A DNA stretch of 64,000 nucleotides, taken from contig NZ_JABBAL010000023.1 in the NCBI RefSeq assembly GCF_018607995.1, positions 186,001 through 250,000 of the forward strand, in the 5' to 3' direction. The first letter of the stretch is position 1; each line of letters starts with the position of its first letter. Positions 43,716 to 53,412 of the stretch are shown in pieces. Origin of the DNA: Planktotalea sp. Lineage in GTDB: Bacteria; Pseudomonadota; Alphaproteobacteria; Rhodobacterales; Rhodobacteraceae. The position numbers were made by a program, and so were the translations under genes. The notes under the pieces were generated by a model, which was given only the letters and a program-made list of their open reading frames with translations, ran no database searches and had not been told where the DNA came from.

Positions 43716-45086
43716 TCAGTAGCTATAATCCGCATAAATCTTGCTCAGATCGCCCCCCCATTCCCCGTGATACTTTTCCAAAAGCTCATCCGCAGGCACC
43801 TGCACGCTTTCCAAGCTTTCGTGCAAAGCATGTAAGAAATGCGTCTCATTGGGCACCATGCCACCCGCGCCCGGACGTGCGCGCGCTTTTAATCCAGCCT
43901 CAGAGATCGCAACAACTTCGCGCGCAAGCTCGTGCATACTGATGCCGTTCACCTTCGCTTGCAAACCATCCACGGACGCTGCGACACGCAAAGCATCACG
44001 CGTTTCTGCATCCCAACCTTTTACCAAATCCCACGCGGCATCGAGCGATGTTTGATCATAGGTCAACCCCACCCAGAACGCAGGCAACGCACAAAGACGG
44101 CGCCAAGGCCCACCATCCGCGCCGCGCATTTCAATGAATTTCTTTACACGTGCTTCTGGAAAGACTGTGGTGAGGTGATCCGCCCAATCGCTCATGGAAG
44201 GCGTTTCACCGGGTAGCGCGGGCAATTCGCCCCTCATGAAATCACGAAACGACATGCCCAAAGCATTGATATATTTACCATCGCGGTAGACAAAATACAT
44301 CGGCACATCGAGCACATATTGTACCCAAGCCTCGAACCCGAACCCTTCGTCAAAGACAAAAGGCAACATGCCCGTACGCGCTTCATCAAGATTGCGCCAG
44401 ATATTGCCACGCCAGCTTTTGTGATTGTTGATCTTGCCCTCAAAAAACGGCGAATTGGCGAAAAGCGCGGTCGCGACAGGCTGTAACGCCAAAGCCACGC
44501 GCATCTTTTGAACCATGTCGGCCTCTGACCCGAAGTCGAGGTTCACCTGAACAGTACATGTGCGGCGCATCATAGCGGTTCCCATGGTGCCGACTTCTTC
44601 CATGTAATTGTTCATCAACTTGTAACGCCCTTTGGGCATCAACGGCATCTCTTCATGGCTCCACTCAGGGGCCGCACCAAGACCGATGAAGCCAACACCA
44701 ATCTCGTCAGAAATCTCGCGCACTTCGCGCAGGTGCTGGTTTACCTCATCGCATGTCTCGTGAATCGTTTCCAAAGGCGCACCTGACAGTTCCAACGCGC
44801 CGCCCGGTTCCAGAGAGACATTCGCGCCGTCTTTCTCAAGCCCAATCAAATGCCCACCTTCGCGCACCTCGGCCCAGCCATGGCGATCGCGAAGACCTTC
44901 TAGAACCGCAACGATAGAGCGTTCACCTTCAAATGGAAGTGGTGCAAGAGTGTCCGTCAGATAGCCAAATTTCTCATGCTCCGTGCCAATGCGCCACTCT
45001 GATTTGGGCCGACAGCCTTCGGCGAGATGTTCAGCCAACTGCTCATGACGTTCAATCGGACCACCGCCAGTTTGTGGAATAGACAT
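43716..45086 (-). CDS. gshA: Glutamate-cysteine ligase
   Basis: The 456-residue ATP-dependent ligase makes gamma-glutamylcysteine, the first step of glutathione synthesis. It belongs to the plant/alphaproteobacterial class, recognised by WRIGTEHEKFGY, NVSLEPGGALELSGAPLETI and MRRTCTVQVNLDFGSE. It ends by overlapping a non-credible small frame and is convergent with the MFS gene. No gshB is nearby. It has its own upstream region facing the broken EAL gene. Confidence 0.94.
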   Translation of the reverse strand: MSIPQTGGGPIERHEQLAEHLAEGCRPKSEWRIGTEHEKFGYLTDTLAPLPFEGERSIVAVLEGLRDRHGWAEVREGGHLIGLEKDGANVSLEPGGALELSGAPLETIHETCDEVNQHLREVREISDEIGVGFIGLGAAPEWSHEEMPLMPKGRYKLMNNYMEEVGTMGTAMMRRTCTVQVNLDFGSEADMVQKMRVALALQPVATALFANSPFFEGKINNHKSWRGNIWRNLDEARTGMLPFVFDEGFGFEAWVQYVLDVPMYFVYRDGKYINALGMSFRDFMRGELPALPGETPSMSDWADHLTTVFPEARVKKFIEMRGADGGPWRRLCALPAFWVGLTYDQTSLDAAWDLVKGWDAETRDALRVAASVDGLQAKVNGISMHELAREVVAISEAGLKARARPGAGGMVPNETHFLHALHESLESVQVPADELLEKYHGEWGGDLSKIYADYSY

Positions 45087-45294
45087 GGGCTTGCGCCTTT
45101 CGAAATGAGTTGCTTCACGTCCAGCCTTGAGCGGATTTCATGGGGGTGTCAATGCAAGGAGACCCTGCGAATTTGCACAAAACTGTAATGAACACCCCTG
45201 CCTGCACACAGGTTTAACAGATCTCGTTAGAAACTGTCGAAAATGCAAAATTGAATCGCTGCACGTGTTAACGAAATGTCGCGCCAGACTTGCG

Positions 45295-46807
45295 ATGACG
45301 ATCTCATACTTCGCGAGACCGCTTCTCACACTAGGACGACACATACCAGTTTCAGATCTGACACTTCCCGTTTCAAAACGATTGCCAAACACGCTACGCC
45401 GTTCGTTTTACTTCGCAGCCTTGCCGACAATTTGTCTCCTTGTTTTTTGGGCGCTTGGAGAAACGGGTTTGATCATATTTGCGCTGACTGCACCGATCTT
45501 CTTTACGTTCTACAGCGGATCCAAAACACACGCGCAACAAGCAGAAACAGATCAGTCAGACGGGCTTGCAGCTGCGAAGGAACAGCTTGAGATATGTATT
45601 AATGACATGCTCTTTTCCGCGAAATCGGATGAACATTTTGCGTTGTTCGGTATCGAGATTGATGAAGCTAATGATATCGCGCGCCGACTTGGCTCCTCGC
45701 AGCTTCACGAAGTTCAAAATCGCTTGCAACTTCGCTATGCGAAATGCCTGCGCAGCAAGGACGTCGTATTTCAAAGCGGCCCTTTGCATTGGACGATCGC
45801 GAGTACGCCGGGCAAAAACCTGACGCTTGAAGTGGCGATCAAACAGACGGACCGTTTTCAGGCGGTTTTGGACGACCCATTTTTTTTGAAGATGATCGCT
45901 TGTATTTGACCAGCTGCACCGGCTTTACGCTTGCGCAAAAGCCCTTCAAAAGTGCCCATACTTTATTGCCGCAAAGCCACAGCGCACTTGCAGAGGCAGT
46001 TTTGAACGGACCAGATTCAGTACGCGCATTTGGTTCTACGACAAGGCGCAAACCGCCACAAAAAGCATCCCCCAACTTGGCCGATCTAAACGGCGACATC
46101 GAAACAAATCTATTTGCTTGGTTCCAGCCACAAATCTCAACAGACACTGGCCATATCGGCGGGTTTGAGGCTTTGGCACGCTGGCGTGACAATGCGGGAA
46201 ATTCGTTTTCTCCCGCAACGATTCTGCCCGCTTTGGAAAACGCGGGCCAGATGGAGCGATTGACTGACAGCATTCTTACGCAAAGTCTACTCAGCCTCAA
46301 GAAATGGGACGAGCGCGGCCTGAACATCGACAACATTGGCGTCAACTTTTCCGAGAGTGATCTCTCTAACCCTCGGTATTTTGAAAAAATAGCTTGGTAC
46401 TTGGATCACTTCGGGATCGAACCTAATCGCCTGTGCATAGAGGTTCTTGAAAGTGTCATTGCGGGCGAAGCTGACGATATGATTTTACGCAATGTCACGC
46501 GATTGTCAGAGCTTGGCTGCCAGATCGACCTAGATGATTTGGCACTGGCCATTCCTCCATCTCCACGCTGCGCCGTTTGCCCGTGCACCGCTTGAAAATT
46601 GATCGTTCTTTCATGGCAAAAGCAAATTTTGATGCGGAATAGCAAAAGATGGTGGCAACGATTTTGATGATGGCAGAACGCTTGGATCTGACTTGCCTTG
46701 CTGAAGGAGTTGAAACTTTGGGCGAGCAATCCAGTCTCGCGCAACTCAGGTGTCGCTGTGCGCAGGGCTTTGGCATCGCGAAACCTATGCCGTTCCGGCA
46801 GAAATAA
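45295..46807 (+). pseudogene. Inactivated GGDEF-like/EAL c-di-GMP phosphodiesterase gene
   Basis: The reading begins MTISYFARPLLTLGRHIPVS, with two membrane helices near residues 40-75, and continues into a degenerate GGDEF-like domain. At 45880-45887 an 8-T run breaks the frame. The text continues as EDDRLYLTSCTGFTLAQKPF and then the EAL domain (GGFEALARW, GVNFSESDL, LCIEVLESVI). In the DDFGTG motif one T is missing near 46540, shifting the frame again. The text resumes with [19 protein letters not shown] and a TAG where QQK is expected, then ETLGEQSSLAQLRCRCAQGF to the end. Three independent lesions leave no functional protein. Confidence 0.85.
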
Positions 46808-46997
46808 GACTGGATCGTGAACTTTCAATCCAAACACGTCAGCACACCGCAAATTGGGCGTAAAACCAGCTAAAGGGAAAATTTGGCACGGTCGAACGCC
46901 GCAGATACACAGGATATCAGGCGAATCCACTTGACCTTTGGCGGCACACATCGTTGAACGCAGTCTTAACGCGGTTTACTCGAGGCGGCCCTGTTTC

Positions 46998-48800
46998 ATG
47001 GATGATCAAAACAAAAACCTGATACTCGCGACAGCGCTGAGTTTCATCGTAATTCTAGTGTGGTTCGTCCTGTTCCCACCACCAGAGCCGACACCAGCAG
47101 ATCCCAACGCTGTGATCAGTGCCGAAGGCGACGCCGTTCTACCAACCGTTTCAGGTGATGACGCGGATGCAGGCGTAAACACCGCTGCCGCTCAAGCCGA
47201 AGAGCCTACGCAAGATGTGCCGCGCATTGCCATCGAGACAGGACGCCTGAAAGGCTCGATCTCGTTACTCGGCGGTCGCATCGATCAACTCGCGTTGAAG
47301 GATTACCGTGTCTCGCTCGACGATGACGCGCCAATCGTGGACCTTTTGACACCCGTAGGCGAGAATAGCCCCTACTATGCGCTTTATGGTTGGGCACCCG
47401 GCGCAGGTTTGGCCTTTGAACAAGTGCCCGGCCCCAACACGGTTTGGAGCGCACAGAGCAGTAGCGACCTGAGCGTCGACGCGCCCGTGACCCTGACATG
47501 GGACAATGGCAACGATTTACAATTCACCCGCACCATCTCTATCGATGAGAACTTTATGTTCTCCGTTACTCAAAGCGTTGAAAACACAGGAGCTGGCACG
47601 GTGAGCCTTGCGCCCTACGGCATTCTCGCGCGTCATGGCGAACCGCAGAACCTTAAGAATTTCTTCATCCTGCACGAAGGCGTTGTCGCGATGTCTGATG
47701 GAGAGCTGACGGAAATCGACTATTCCGACATGCCAGATTTCGACATTAACCCCAATGAGGGCGCGCGCGCAGAAGTCACCCAAGTGGCCGAGCAGGGCTG
47801 GGTCGGTTTCACAGACCAATATTGGATGACCACGCTTATCCCAGCTCCCGGCGCGTTCAAATCGACAGCAAAATATGACGACCGCCGCGATATCTACCAG
47901 ACCGAAGCCGTGCTTCCGACGCAAAAGCTTGCGCCCGGTGCGACAGCAAGTGCGACAACGCAGCTTTTCGCCGGTGCAAAAGAGTGGGCGACCATTCGCG
48001 ACTATGAAAAGTCCGGCGTTGAAGGCTTCATCGACAGCATTGATTGGGGTTGGTTCTTCTTCCTGACCAAGCCGATTTTCGCGGTTCTCCATTATCTAAA
48101 CGCAATGATCGGCAACATGGGTTGGGCGATTATTGGTCTGACATTCTTGATCAAATTGATCCTGTTCCCTCTCGCGTACAAATCCAACGTGTCTATGGCG
48201 AAGATGAAAGCACTTCAGCCACAGATGGAAAAGATCAAAGAGAACTCGGGCGACGACAAGCAGAAGCTCCAGCAAGACATGATGGCGATGTACAAGAAGG
48301 AAAAGGTCAATCCGGCCTCTGGCTGTTTGCCGATCCTGGTGCAGATCCCGATTTTCTTCTCGCTCTACAAGGTGATTTTCGTCACGCTTGAGTTGCGACA
48401 CGCGCCTTGGATCGGTTGGATCAAAGACCTCTCCGCGCCGGACCCCTCTTCGATCTTGAACCTATTTGGCTTGCTTAGCTTTACGCCACCAGAAGCAGGC
48501 TCCATCCTTGCAATCTTCTCGCTTGGTATCTTGCCCATCCTTTTGGGTATTTCCATGTGGATGCAGCAAAAGCTGAACCCAGCGCCCACAGATCCAACGC
48601 AAGCGATGATCTTCGCTTGGATGCCTTGGGTCTTCATGTTCATGCTGGGCACCTTCGCGAGCGGACTTGTGGTCTACTGGATTGCCAACAACACGATCAC
48701 CTTCACGCAGCAGTATTTGATTATGCGCAGCCAAGGGGTGAAACCGGATGTGTTTGGCAACATCAGGGCCGGCTTTAAACGCAAACCCAAGGAAGAGTGA
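46998..48800 (+). CDS. yidC: Membrane protein insertase YidC
   Basis: The 600-residue Oxa1/YidC insertase helps proteins enter and fold in the inner membrane. It has an N-terminal helix (ILATALSFIVILVWFVLFP), a large periplasmic beta domain (about 60-350), and the conserved five-helix core beginning WGWFFFLTKPIFAVLHYLN, with NPASGCLPILVQIPIFFSLY. The start MDDQNKN gives the usual N-terminus. The stop overlaps the MOSC gene (TGATG). The rpmH-rnpA genes often found upstream are not here. Confidence 0.96.
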   Translation: MDDQNKNLILATALSFIVILVWFVLFPPPEPTPADPNAVISAEGDAVLPTVSGDDADAGVNTAAAQAEEPTQDVPRIAIETGRLKGSISLLGGRIDQLALKDYRVSLDDDAPIVDLLTPVGENSPYYALYGWAPGAGLAFEQVPGPNTVWSAQSSSDLSVDAPVTLTWDNGNDLQFTRTISIDENFMFSVTQSVENTGAGTVSLAPYGILARHGEPQNLKNFFILHEGVVAMSDGELTEIDYSDMPDFDINPNEGARAEVTQVAEQGWVGFTDQYWMTTLIPAPGAFKSTAKYDDRRDIYQTEAVLPTQKLAPGATASATTQLFAGAKEWATIRDYEKSGVEGFIDSIDWGWFFFLTKPIFAVLHYLNAMIGNMGWAIIGLTFLIKLILFPLAYKSNVSMAKMKALQPQMEKIKENSGDDKQKLQQDMMAMYKKEKVNPASGCLPILVQIPIFFSLYKVIFVTLELRHAPWIGWIKDLSAPDPSSILNLFGLLSFTPPEAGSILAIFSLGILPILLGISMWMQQKLNPAPTDPTQAMIFAWMPWVFMFMLGTFASGLVVYWIANNTITFTQQYLIMRSQGVKPDVFGNIRAGFKRKPKEE

Positions 48801-49540
48801 TGGGCACCGTCACCTCCCTTTGGCGTCATCCGATCAAAAGTCATGGTCGTGAAGAAGTCACATCAACAACGTTAATCGCCGGGCAAACCATGCCTGGCGA
48901 TCGTGTTTGGGCCGTCGCTCATGAGCAATCAAAAGCAGATGGTTCAGAGTGGGTGCCTTGCGCCAACTTCAATCGCGTGAGCAAAGTTCCAAAATTGATG
49001 GCCATGCGCGCGCGTTTGGACGATGACAGCGGCTTGGTGACGTTAGACCACCCTAATCTTGGTGACATCACGTTTAATCCTGATAGCGATCCAGCACCTT
49101 TCCTGAATTGGGTGCGCCCCATCATGCCAAGTAATCGCGCGCAATCGAAGCACTTCGTTAAAGTGCCCAATCGGGGTATGACAGATAGCGATTTTCCATC
49201 CGTTACCCTGTGCAATATTGCGTCACACCGCGCGGTAGAGCGTCAGTTAGGCATGGAGATTTCCCCACTGCGTTGGCGCGGGAACATCTGGCTTGATGAT
49301 CTGCCAGAGTGGCAAGAATTCAAATGGATGGGGCGTGACGTCAAGATTGGCGACGCCATTCTGCGTCCCACCGAACGCACGGATCGCTGTCCTGCGACCA
49401 ACACCAACCCTGAAACGGGCTTGCCCGACGCTGACGTAGTGTCTGCGCTAGACAGCTTTGGACACCGCGACTTTTCGGTACGCGCAGAAGTTATCCAAGG
49501 TGGCGAAATCCTCATCGGCAGCAAGGCAGAATTGATATGA
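48800..49540 (+). CDS. MOSC-domain protein
   Basis: The 246-residue protein has the MOSC beta-barrel fold of molybdenum-cofactor-handling proteins. RHPIKSHGREEV sits near the start, MPGDRVWAVAHE follows, and ILRPTERTDRCPATNTNPETG is the sulfur-carrier loop with its conserved cysteine. Family members transfer sulfur or bind Moco to reduce N-hydroxylated compounds. It is translationally coupled on both sides, to yidC and engB, a conserved roseobacter arrangement whose logic is unknown. Confidence 0.9.
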   Translation: MGTVTSLWRHPIKSHGREEVTSTTLIAGQTMPGDRVWAVAHEQSKADGSEWVPCANFNRVSKVPKLMAMRARLDDDSGLVTLDHPNLGDITFNPDSDPAPFLNWVRPIMPSNRAQSKHFVKVPNRGMTDSDFPSVTLCNIASHRAVERQLGMEISPLRWRGNIWLDDLPEWQEFKWMGRDVKIGDAILRPTERTDRCPATNTNPETGLPDADVVSALDSFGHRDFSVRAEVIQGGEILIGSKAELI

Positions 49541-50190
49541 GCCAACTTCCATTTCCAATCGCCGAAGATCCTGATGACTTTTCGCATGAAAAGGGTCGCT
49601 TGCTGTTCGCCGGCCAAACCGAATTCGTCAAAGGCGTTGTTGCCATGTCTGGCTTGCCAGATGCGGACCGGATGGAGGTCTGCTTTGCAGGCCGTTCCAA
49701 CGTCGGTAAGTCAACTCTGATCAACGCGCTGACAGGCCACAAGGCCCTCGCGCGCGCCTCCAATACGCCTGGCCGCACGCAGGAGATTAACTTCTTCACC
49801 GCAGGGGAGAGCCACTACCTCGTTGACCTGCCCGGCTATGGCTACGCGAACGCACCTTTGCCGGTGGTTGAGAAATGGCAACGTCTGCTCAAGCAGTATC
49901 TTTCAGGTCGCCAAACCCTGCGCCGCGCGTTTGTTTTGATCGATGCGCGTCACGGTGTGAAGGCAGTGGATCACGAGATCATGACCCTGTTGGACAGCAG
50001 CGCCGTCACCTTCCAATGCGTTTTGACAAAAGCTGATAAAGTAAAACTGGTGGACCGCGAAAAGGTCTTGAACCAAGTGCGTGGAGAATTGGCTAAACAC
50101 CCAGCCGCCTTCCCAGAGATGGTTATCACATCCTCAGAAAAAGGCGACGGGATCGAGCAGCTTCGCGCGATTATTGCGACTTTGATCTAA
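49537..50190 (+). CDS. engB: Ribosome biogenesis GTPase EngB/YsxC
   Basis: The 217-residue GTPase assists assembly of the large ribosomal subunit. The G1 loop is CFAGRSNVGKSTLINAL, G2 lies in TPGRTQEINFF, G3 is VDLPGYGYA and G4 is TKADK. It overlaps the MOSC gene by 4 bases and is the last gene of the yidC transcript, followed by a strong hairpin. Confidence 0.96.
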   Translation: MSQLPFPIAEDPDDFSHEKGRLLFAGQTEFVKGVVAMSGLPDADRMEVCFAGRSNVGKSTLINALTGHKALARASNTPGRTQEINFFTAGESHYLVDLPGYGYANAPLPVVEKWQRLLKQYLSGRQTLRRAFVLIDARHGVKAVDHEIMTLLDSSAVTFQCVLTKADKVKLVDREKVLNQVRGELAKHPAAFPEMVITSSEKGDGIEQLRAIIATLI

Positions 50191-50217
50191 ACTAACCCAC
50201 TGAATACGAAAATAAAA

Positions 50218-50241
50218 AAGGCCGCCCTTTCGAGCGGCCTT
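50218..50241. terminator. Bidirectional terminator between engB and the ABC operon
   Basis: AAGGCCGC and GCGGCCTT form a perfect 8-bp stem with an 8-base loop. An A-run precedes it and TTCTCTAATTT follows, so it can end transcripts from both directions between convergent genes. Confidence 0.8.
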
Positions 50242-50263
50242 CTCTAATTTCTGGCGATAGATT

Positions 50264-51253
50264 TTAGTTCAGCGCTTTGTCTGTGATCGCATGTGTCCAT
50301 GCGCCCTCAGGAGCTTTAGTGATCACTGGATCGGACCCACCAGAAAGCAAGCTTTGCACTGTGCGCTCATAATCGGCTTCAACCAAGGCACCGTTAGAAC
50401 CTGACGTCAGCTTGGCAATTTCGCGCATCATGCGCTGCTGGTGCTCTTCGGTTTGTGCGCCAGATGCATCGTTCTCAAGTACGATATCTGCTGCCTCATC
50501 CGGGTTCGCTTCTGCGTACTTCCAACCCTTCATCGACGCGCGCACAAAGCGCACGAGCTTGTCTTCCATCGCGGGATCTGCGAGCGCATCTTCAAGGACG
50601 TAAAGACCATCCTCAAGCGTCGCAACGCCCTGATCTTCGTACTTGAACACCATCAAATCGTCTGGCGTTAAACCAGCATCAATAACCTGCCAATATTCGT
50701 TGTAGGTCATTGTCGACACACAAGCAGCTTGCTTTTGTAGCAACGGATCCACATTGAAACCCTGCTTGAGCACAGTCACGCCAGCATCTCCGCCCTCGGT
50801 GCCGAGGCCAAGTTTGCTCATCCAGCTGAGGAAAGGAAATTCGTTCCCGAAGAACCAAACGCCAAGCGTTTTGCCTGCGAAATCATCCGTACTGGTGATG
50901 CCCGCATCTTTGCGGCACGTCAGCATCATGCCAGAGGACTTAAACGGCTGTGCGATGTTGACCATCGGCAGGCCCTTTTCACGCGCCGCGAGGGCCGCTG
51001 GCATCCACTCCACGGTGACGTCCGCACCACCGCCTGCAAGAACTTGCGTTGGCGCGATATCTGGGCCGCCTGGCTTAATGGTGACGTTGAGGCCTTCCTC
51101 TTCGTAGAAGCCTTTATCAAGCGCGACGTAATATCCGCCGAACTGCGCTTGCGTGACCCACTTGAGCTGCAGCGTCAAGTCATCAGCGGCTTGCGCCATG
51201 CTTGCCATTGCACCCAGTGCAGCGGCGCTGATCCATTTGGTAAATTGTGTCAT
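50264..51253 (-). CDS. ABC substrate-binding protein, NMT1/THI5-like
   Basis: The 329-residue protein starts with a signal peptide (MTQFTKWISAAALGAMASMA, cleavage near AQAAD). It then has the NMT1/THI5-like fold, LQLKWVTQAQFGGYYVALDK and FYEEEGLNVTIKPGG, which binds pyrimidine-like or amine ligands in related systems. Given the dihydropyrimidinase and amidohydrolase in the same operon, a pyrimidine or its reduced breakdown product is the likely ligand. It is the last gene of that operon and the only one preceded by a 31-base gap with a clear GGAGAGAGA ribosome site. Confidence 0.9.
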   Translation of the reverse strand: MTQFTKWISAAALGAMASMAQAADDLTLQLKWVTQAQFGGYYVALDKGFYEEEGLNVTIKPGGPDIAPTQVLAGGGADVTVEWMPAALAAREKGLPMVNIAQPFKSSGMMLTCRKDAGITSTDDFAGKTLGVWFFGNEFPFLSWMSKLGLGTEGGDAGVTVLKQGFNVDPLLQKQAACVSTMTYNEYWQVIDAGLTPDDLMVFKYEDQGVATLEDGLYVLEDALADPAMEDKLVRFVRASMKGWKYAEANPDEAADIVLENDASGAQTEEHQQRMMREIAKLTSGSNGALVEADYERTVQSLLSGGSDPVITKAPEGAWTHAITDKALN

Positions 51254-51284
51254 CTCTCTCTCCTTGCTGGTTGGTTTATTATTT

Positions 51285-52124
51285 TTAATTTCTTTGTGAC
51301 GGGTGCCAAAACGTCCATTTGCGTTCGAGCAGGGCAACGGCTCCGTAAAGAACTGAGCCTGTGATGGCTGCGACGACGATCTCTGCCCAGACCAGATCGA
51401 GTGCCAATTGCCCAACACTGGTGGAAATGCGAAAGCCCATGCCACGAATAGGCGAGCCAAAGAATTCCGCAACGATTGCTCCGATCAGCGCCAGCGTGGT
51501 TGCGATCTTGAGGCCATTAAAGATGAAGGGCAAGGCCATCGGTATGCGCAGTTTAAACAGGGTTTTCCAATAACTCGCCGCATAGGTCCGCATCAGATCG
51601 CGTTGCATTGCATCACTCGCGGCCAAACCTTGCACCGTATTCACCAGGATTGGGAAGAAAATCATCACGACAACAACAGCCGCTTTGGAGTGCCAGTCAA
51701 AGCCGAACCACATCACGAGGATTGGCGCCATGCCGATAATCGGAAGAGCTGCGGCAAAGTTGCCAACAGGGAGCAATCCACGCTTGAGGAAGTCGAAGCG
51801 ATCTACCGCCAATGCTGTCGCGAACGCGGCCAAACAGCCAATGATGTAACCGCTCATCATCCCCTTTAATACGGTTTGCACCCAGTCCTGCCACAGGATT
51901 GAGGTCGAGGCCGCAAAGCGAGCAGCGATCACGGAGGGTGCGGGTAATAAGACTTGCTGGATCTGCAAACCTCGCACAACGCATTCCCATATGATGAGCA
52001 AAGTCACCCCAAAAATGATCGGCACCAAGAGCGACGTTGTGCGCGATTTCGGCAAAGCGGCGAGACGCACGTTGATGTACCAACCCAATGCCCAAATGAG
52101 CGCACCTGCGATCAGCCAACTCAT
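51285..52124 (-). CDS. ABC transporter permease
   Basis: The 279-residue inner-membrane permease has about seven helices and the BPD-type coupling loop (GLAASDAMQRDLMRTYAASYWKTLFKLRIPMALPF). The first helices (WLIAGALIWALGWYINVRL) precede the typical core. It overlaps the other permease by 4 bases. Together they form the heterodimeric membrane part of the importer fed by the NMT1/THI5-like binding protein. Confidence 0.92.
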   Translation of the reverse strand: MSWLIAGALIWALGWYINVRLAALPKSRTTSLLVPIIFGVTLLIIWECVVRGLQIQQVLLPAPSVIAARFAASTSILWQDWVQTVLKGMMSGYIIGCLAAFATALAVDRFDFLKRGLLPVGNFAAALPIIGMAPILVMWFGFDWHSKAAVVVVMIFFPILVNTVQGLAASDAMQRDLMRTYAASYWKTLFKLRIPMALPFIFNGLKIATTLALIGAIVAEFFGSPIRGMGFRISTSVGQLALDLVWAEIVVAAITGSVLYGAVALLERKWTFWHPSQRN

Positions 52125-52993
52125 TGCGCCATCCCCATGCGGTTCAACACGATGCGCTGGATAAGACCAATGATGGCCACAAGGCTGGCGGCAAGGGCAG
52201 CTGCAACGAGCAAAGCGCTCCAGATCTGGATGGTTTGACCATAGTAACTGCCCGCCAGCAGACGCGCGCCAAGACCTGCAACAGCGCCTGTCGGAAGCTC
52301 ACCAACGATCGCACCAACGATCGCTGCGGCCATCGCGATCTTAAGCGACGTAAAGAGATATGGCATCGAAGACGGTAGGCGCAAACGCCAGAATGTTTGC
52401 GCACCAGAAGCGTTCCATGTACGCATTTGATCGAGCTGCATATGATCGGGCGCGCGCAGCCCTTTGACCATGCCAACGACCACTGGAAAGAAAGACAAAT
52501 ACATCGAAATGATCGCTTTCGGCAGCAGACCAGAGATACCAACCGCGTTCAAAACAACGATAATCATCGGCGCAATCGCGAGAATGGGAATAGTCTGTGA
52601 CGTGATGACCCAAGGCATCACGCTCATATCCATTGTGCGGTTGAACACGATGCCGACGGCCAGCGCGATCCCAAGTACAGTGCCCAGCGCAAAACCCAGA
52701 AGTGTCGCGCTTAGTGTGACCCAAGAATGGTAAATCAAGGAGCGTTTGGAGGTGATTTTCTTCTCTACAGTGGTTTTCCAAATCTCACGCGTAACCTGAT
52801 GGGGTGCAGGAAGCTTGGGTTTCTTCTGCGACCATGTATCGGCAATCAACTCGCTGGTGCTCAACTCTACCCCTGCGCGCTGCGCTTTATCGTAGGCCCA
52901 AGGCGTGTTGAGCCAAACCGCTGCCCCGTACCAAAGCACAATGATCGCCGCCACAACCGTGAGCACTGGCAAAAGCGTCCTCATCTGCGCCAC
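52121..52993 (-). CDS. ABC transporter permease
   Basis: The 290-residue permease opens with one helix (LLPVLTVVAAIIVLWYGAAVW). A periplasmic segment (about 30-85) follows, then the six-helix BPD core with the coupling loop GLRAPDHMQLDQMRTWNASG. It overlaps the GNAT gene upstream by 13 bases and the second permease downstream by 4, so translation is coupled along the operon. Confidence 0.92.
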   Translation of the reverse strand: MAQMRTLLPVLTVVAAIIVLWYGAAVWLNTPWAYDKAQRAGVELSTSELIADTWSQKKPKLPAPHQVTREIWKTTVEKKITSKRSLIYHSWVTLSATLLGFALGTVLGIALAVGIVFNRTMDMSVMPWVITSQTIPILAIAPMIIVVLNAVGISGLLPKAIISMYLSFFPVVVGMVKGLRAPDHMQLDQMRTWNASGAQTFWRLRLPSSMPYLFTSLKIAMAAAIVGAIVGELPTGAVAGLGARLLAGSYYGQTIQIWSALLVAAALAASLVAIIGLIQRIVLNRMGMAQ

Positions 52994-53412
52994 TCCATGC
53001 GCAGTTCAGGCACGTTGTTAGATGGCTCCGCACCCTCGTTCGAGACTTCAACAAACCCTTCGCGTTTGTAGAACTTCTGCGCCGCGAGATTAGGCTCATG
53101 GGTGTTAAGCCATAAGTAGTCGCGACCCTCTTTGATCTTGTTCATCAACGCCTTGCCAATCCCGTGGCCCGGGGCATTTGCGTAAAGCCCGCCGATGCGT
53201 TGCCGCTTTGGATCAAAGGCGAGATAGCCACTCACAGGATCACCTGCGACGAGAATTATGCGTTCATCAAAAGCCGTCTCGATGAAGCGGCCAATTTCCA
53301 CAGCATCGTTTGCGCTGTGCATCCACTGCGTGCGTTGTTCCCATGCATAGACAATTGCACCAAGCGTAGGTGTGTCTTCGCGCGTCGCGTGTCTGATCGC
53401 AAGATCACTCAT
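52981..53412 (-). CDS. GNAT-family N-acetyltransferase
   Basis: The 143-residue protein shows the GNAT fold. AIRHATREDTPTLGAIV stands at the start, RIGGLYANAPGHGIGKALMNK holds the acetyl-CoA pyrophosphate loop (GxGIGKAL), and NLAAQKFYKREGFVEVSNEG is the C-terminal signature. The start MSDLAIRH overlaps the ATPase stop by 8 bases and its end overlaps the permease by 13. An acetyltransferase embedded in a transporter operon may act on an imported amine or on beta-alanine made in pyrimidine breakdown, but that is speculation. Confidence 0.88.
   Translation of the reverse strand: MSDLAIRHATREDTPTLGAIVYAWEQRTQWMHSANDAVEIGRFIETAFDERIILVAGDPVSGYLAFDPKRQRIGGLYANAPGHGIGKALMNKIKEGRDYLWLNTHEPNLAAQKFYKREGFVEVSNEGAEPSNNVPELRMEWRR

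Noticed and set aside
43624-43722. A 32-codon frame (MQSDPDIHLALKLSPEAKAL...) after the MFS gene
   Set aside because: It overlaps the MFS 3' end and the gshA stop and has no Shine-Dalgarno sequence. It may be real, but there is not enough to support it.
45876-45905. Programmed frameshifting or transcriptional slippage at the 8-T run
   Set aside because: A second indel and a nonsense codon downstream would still block the product, so recoding cannot rescue the gene.
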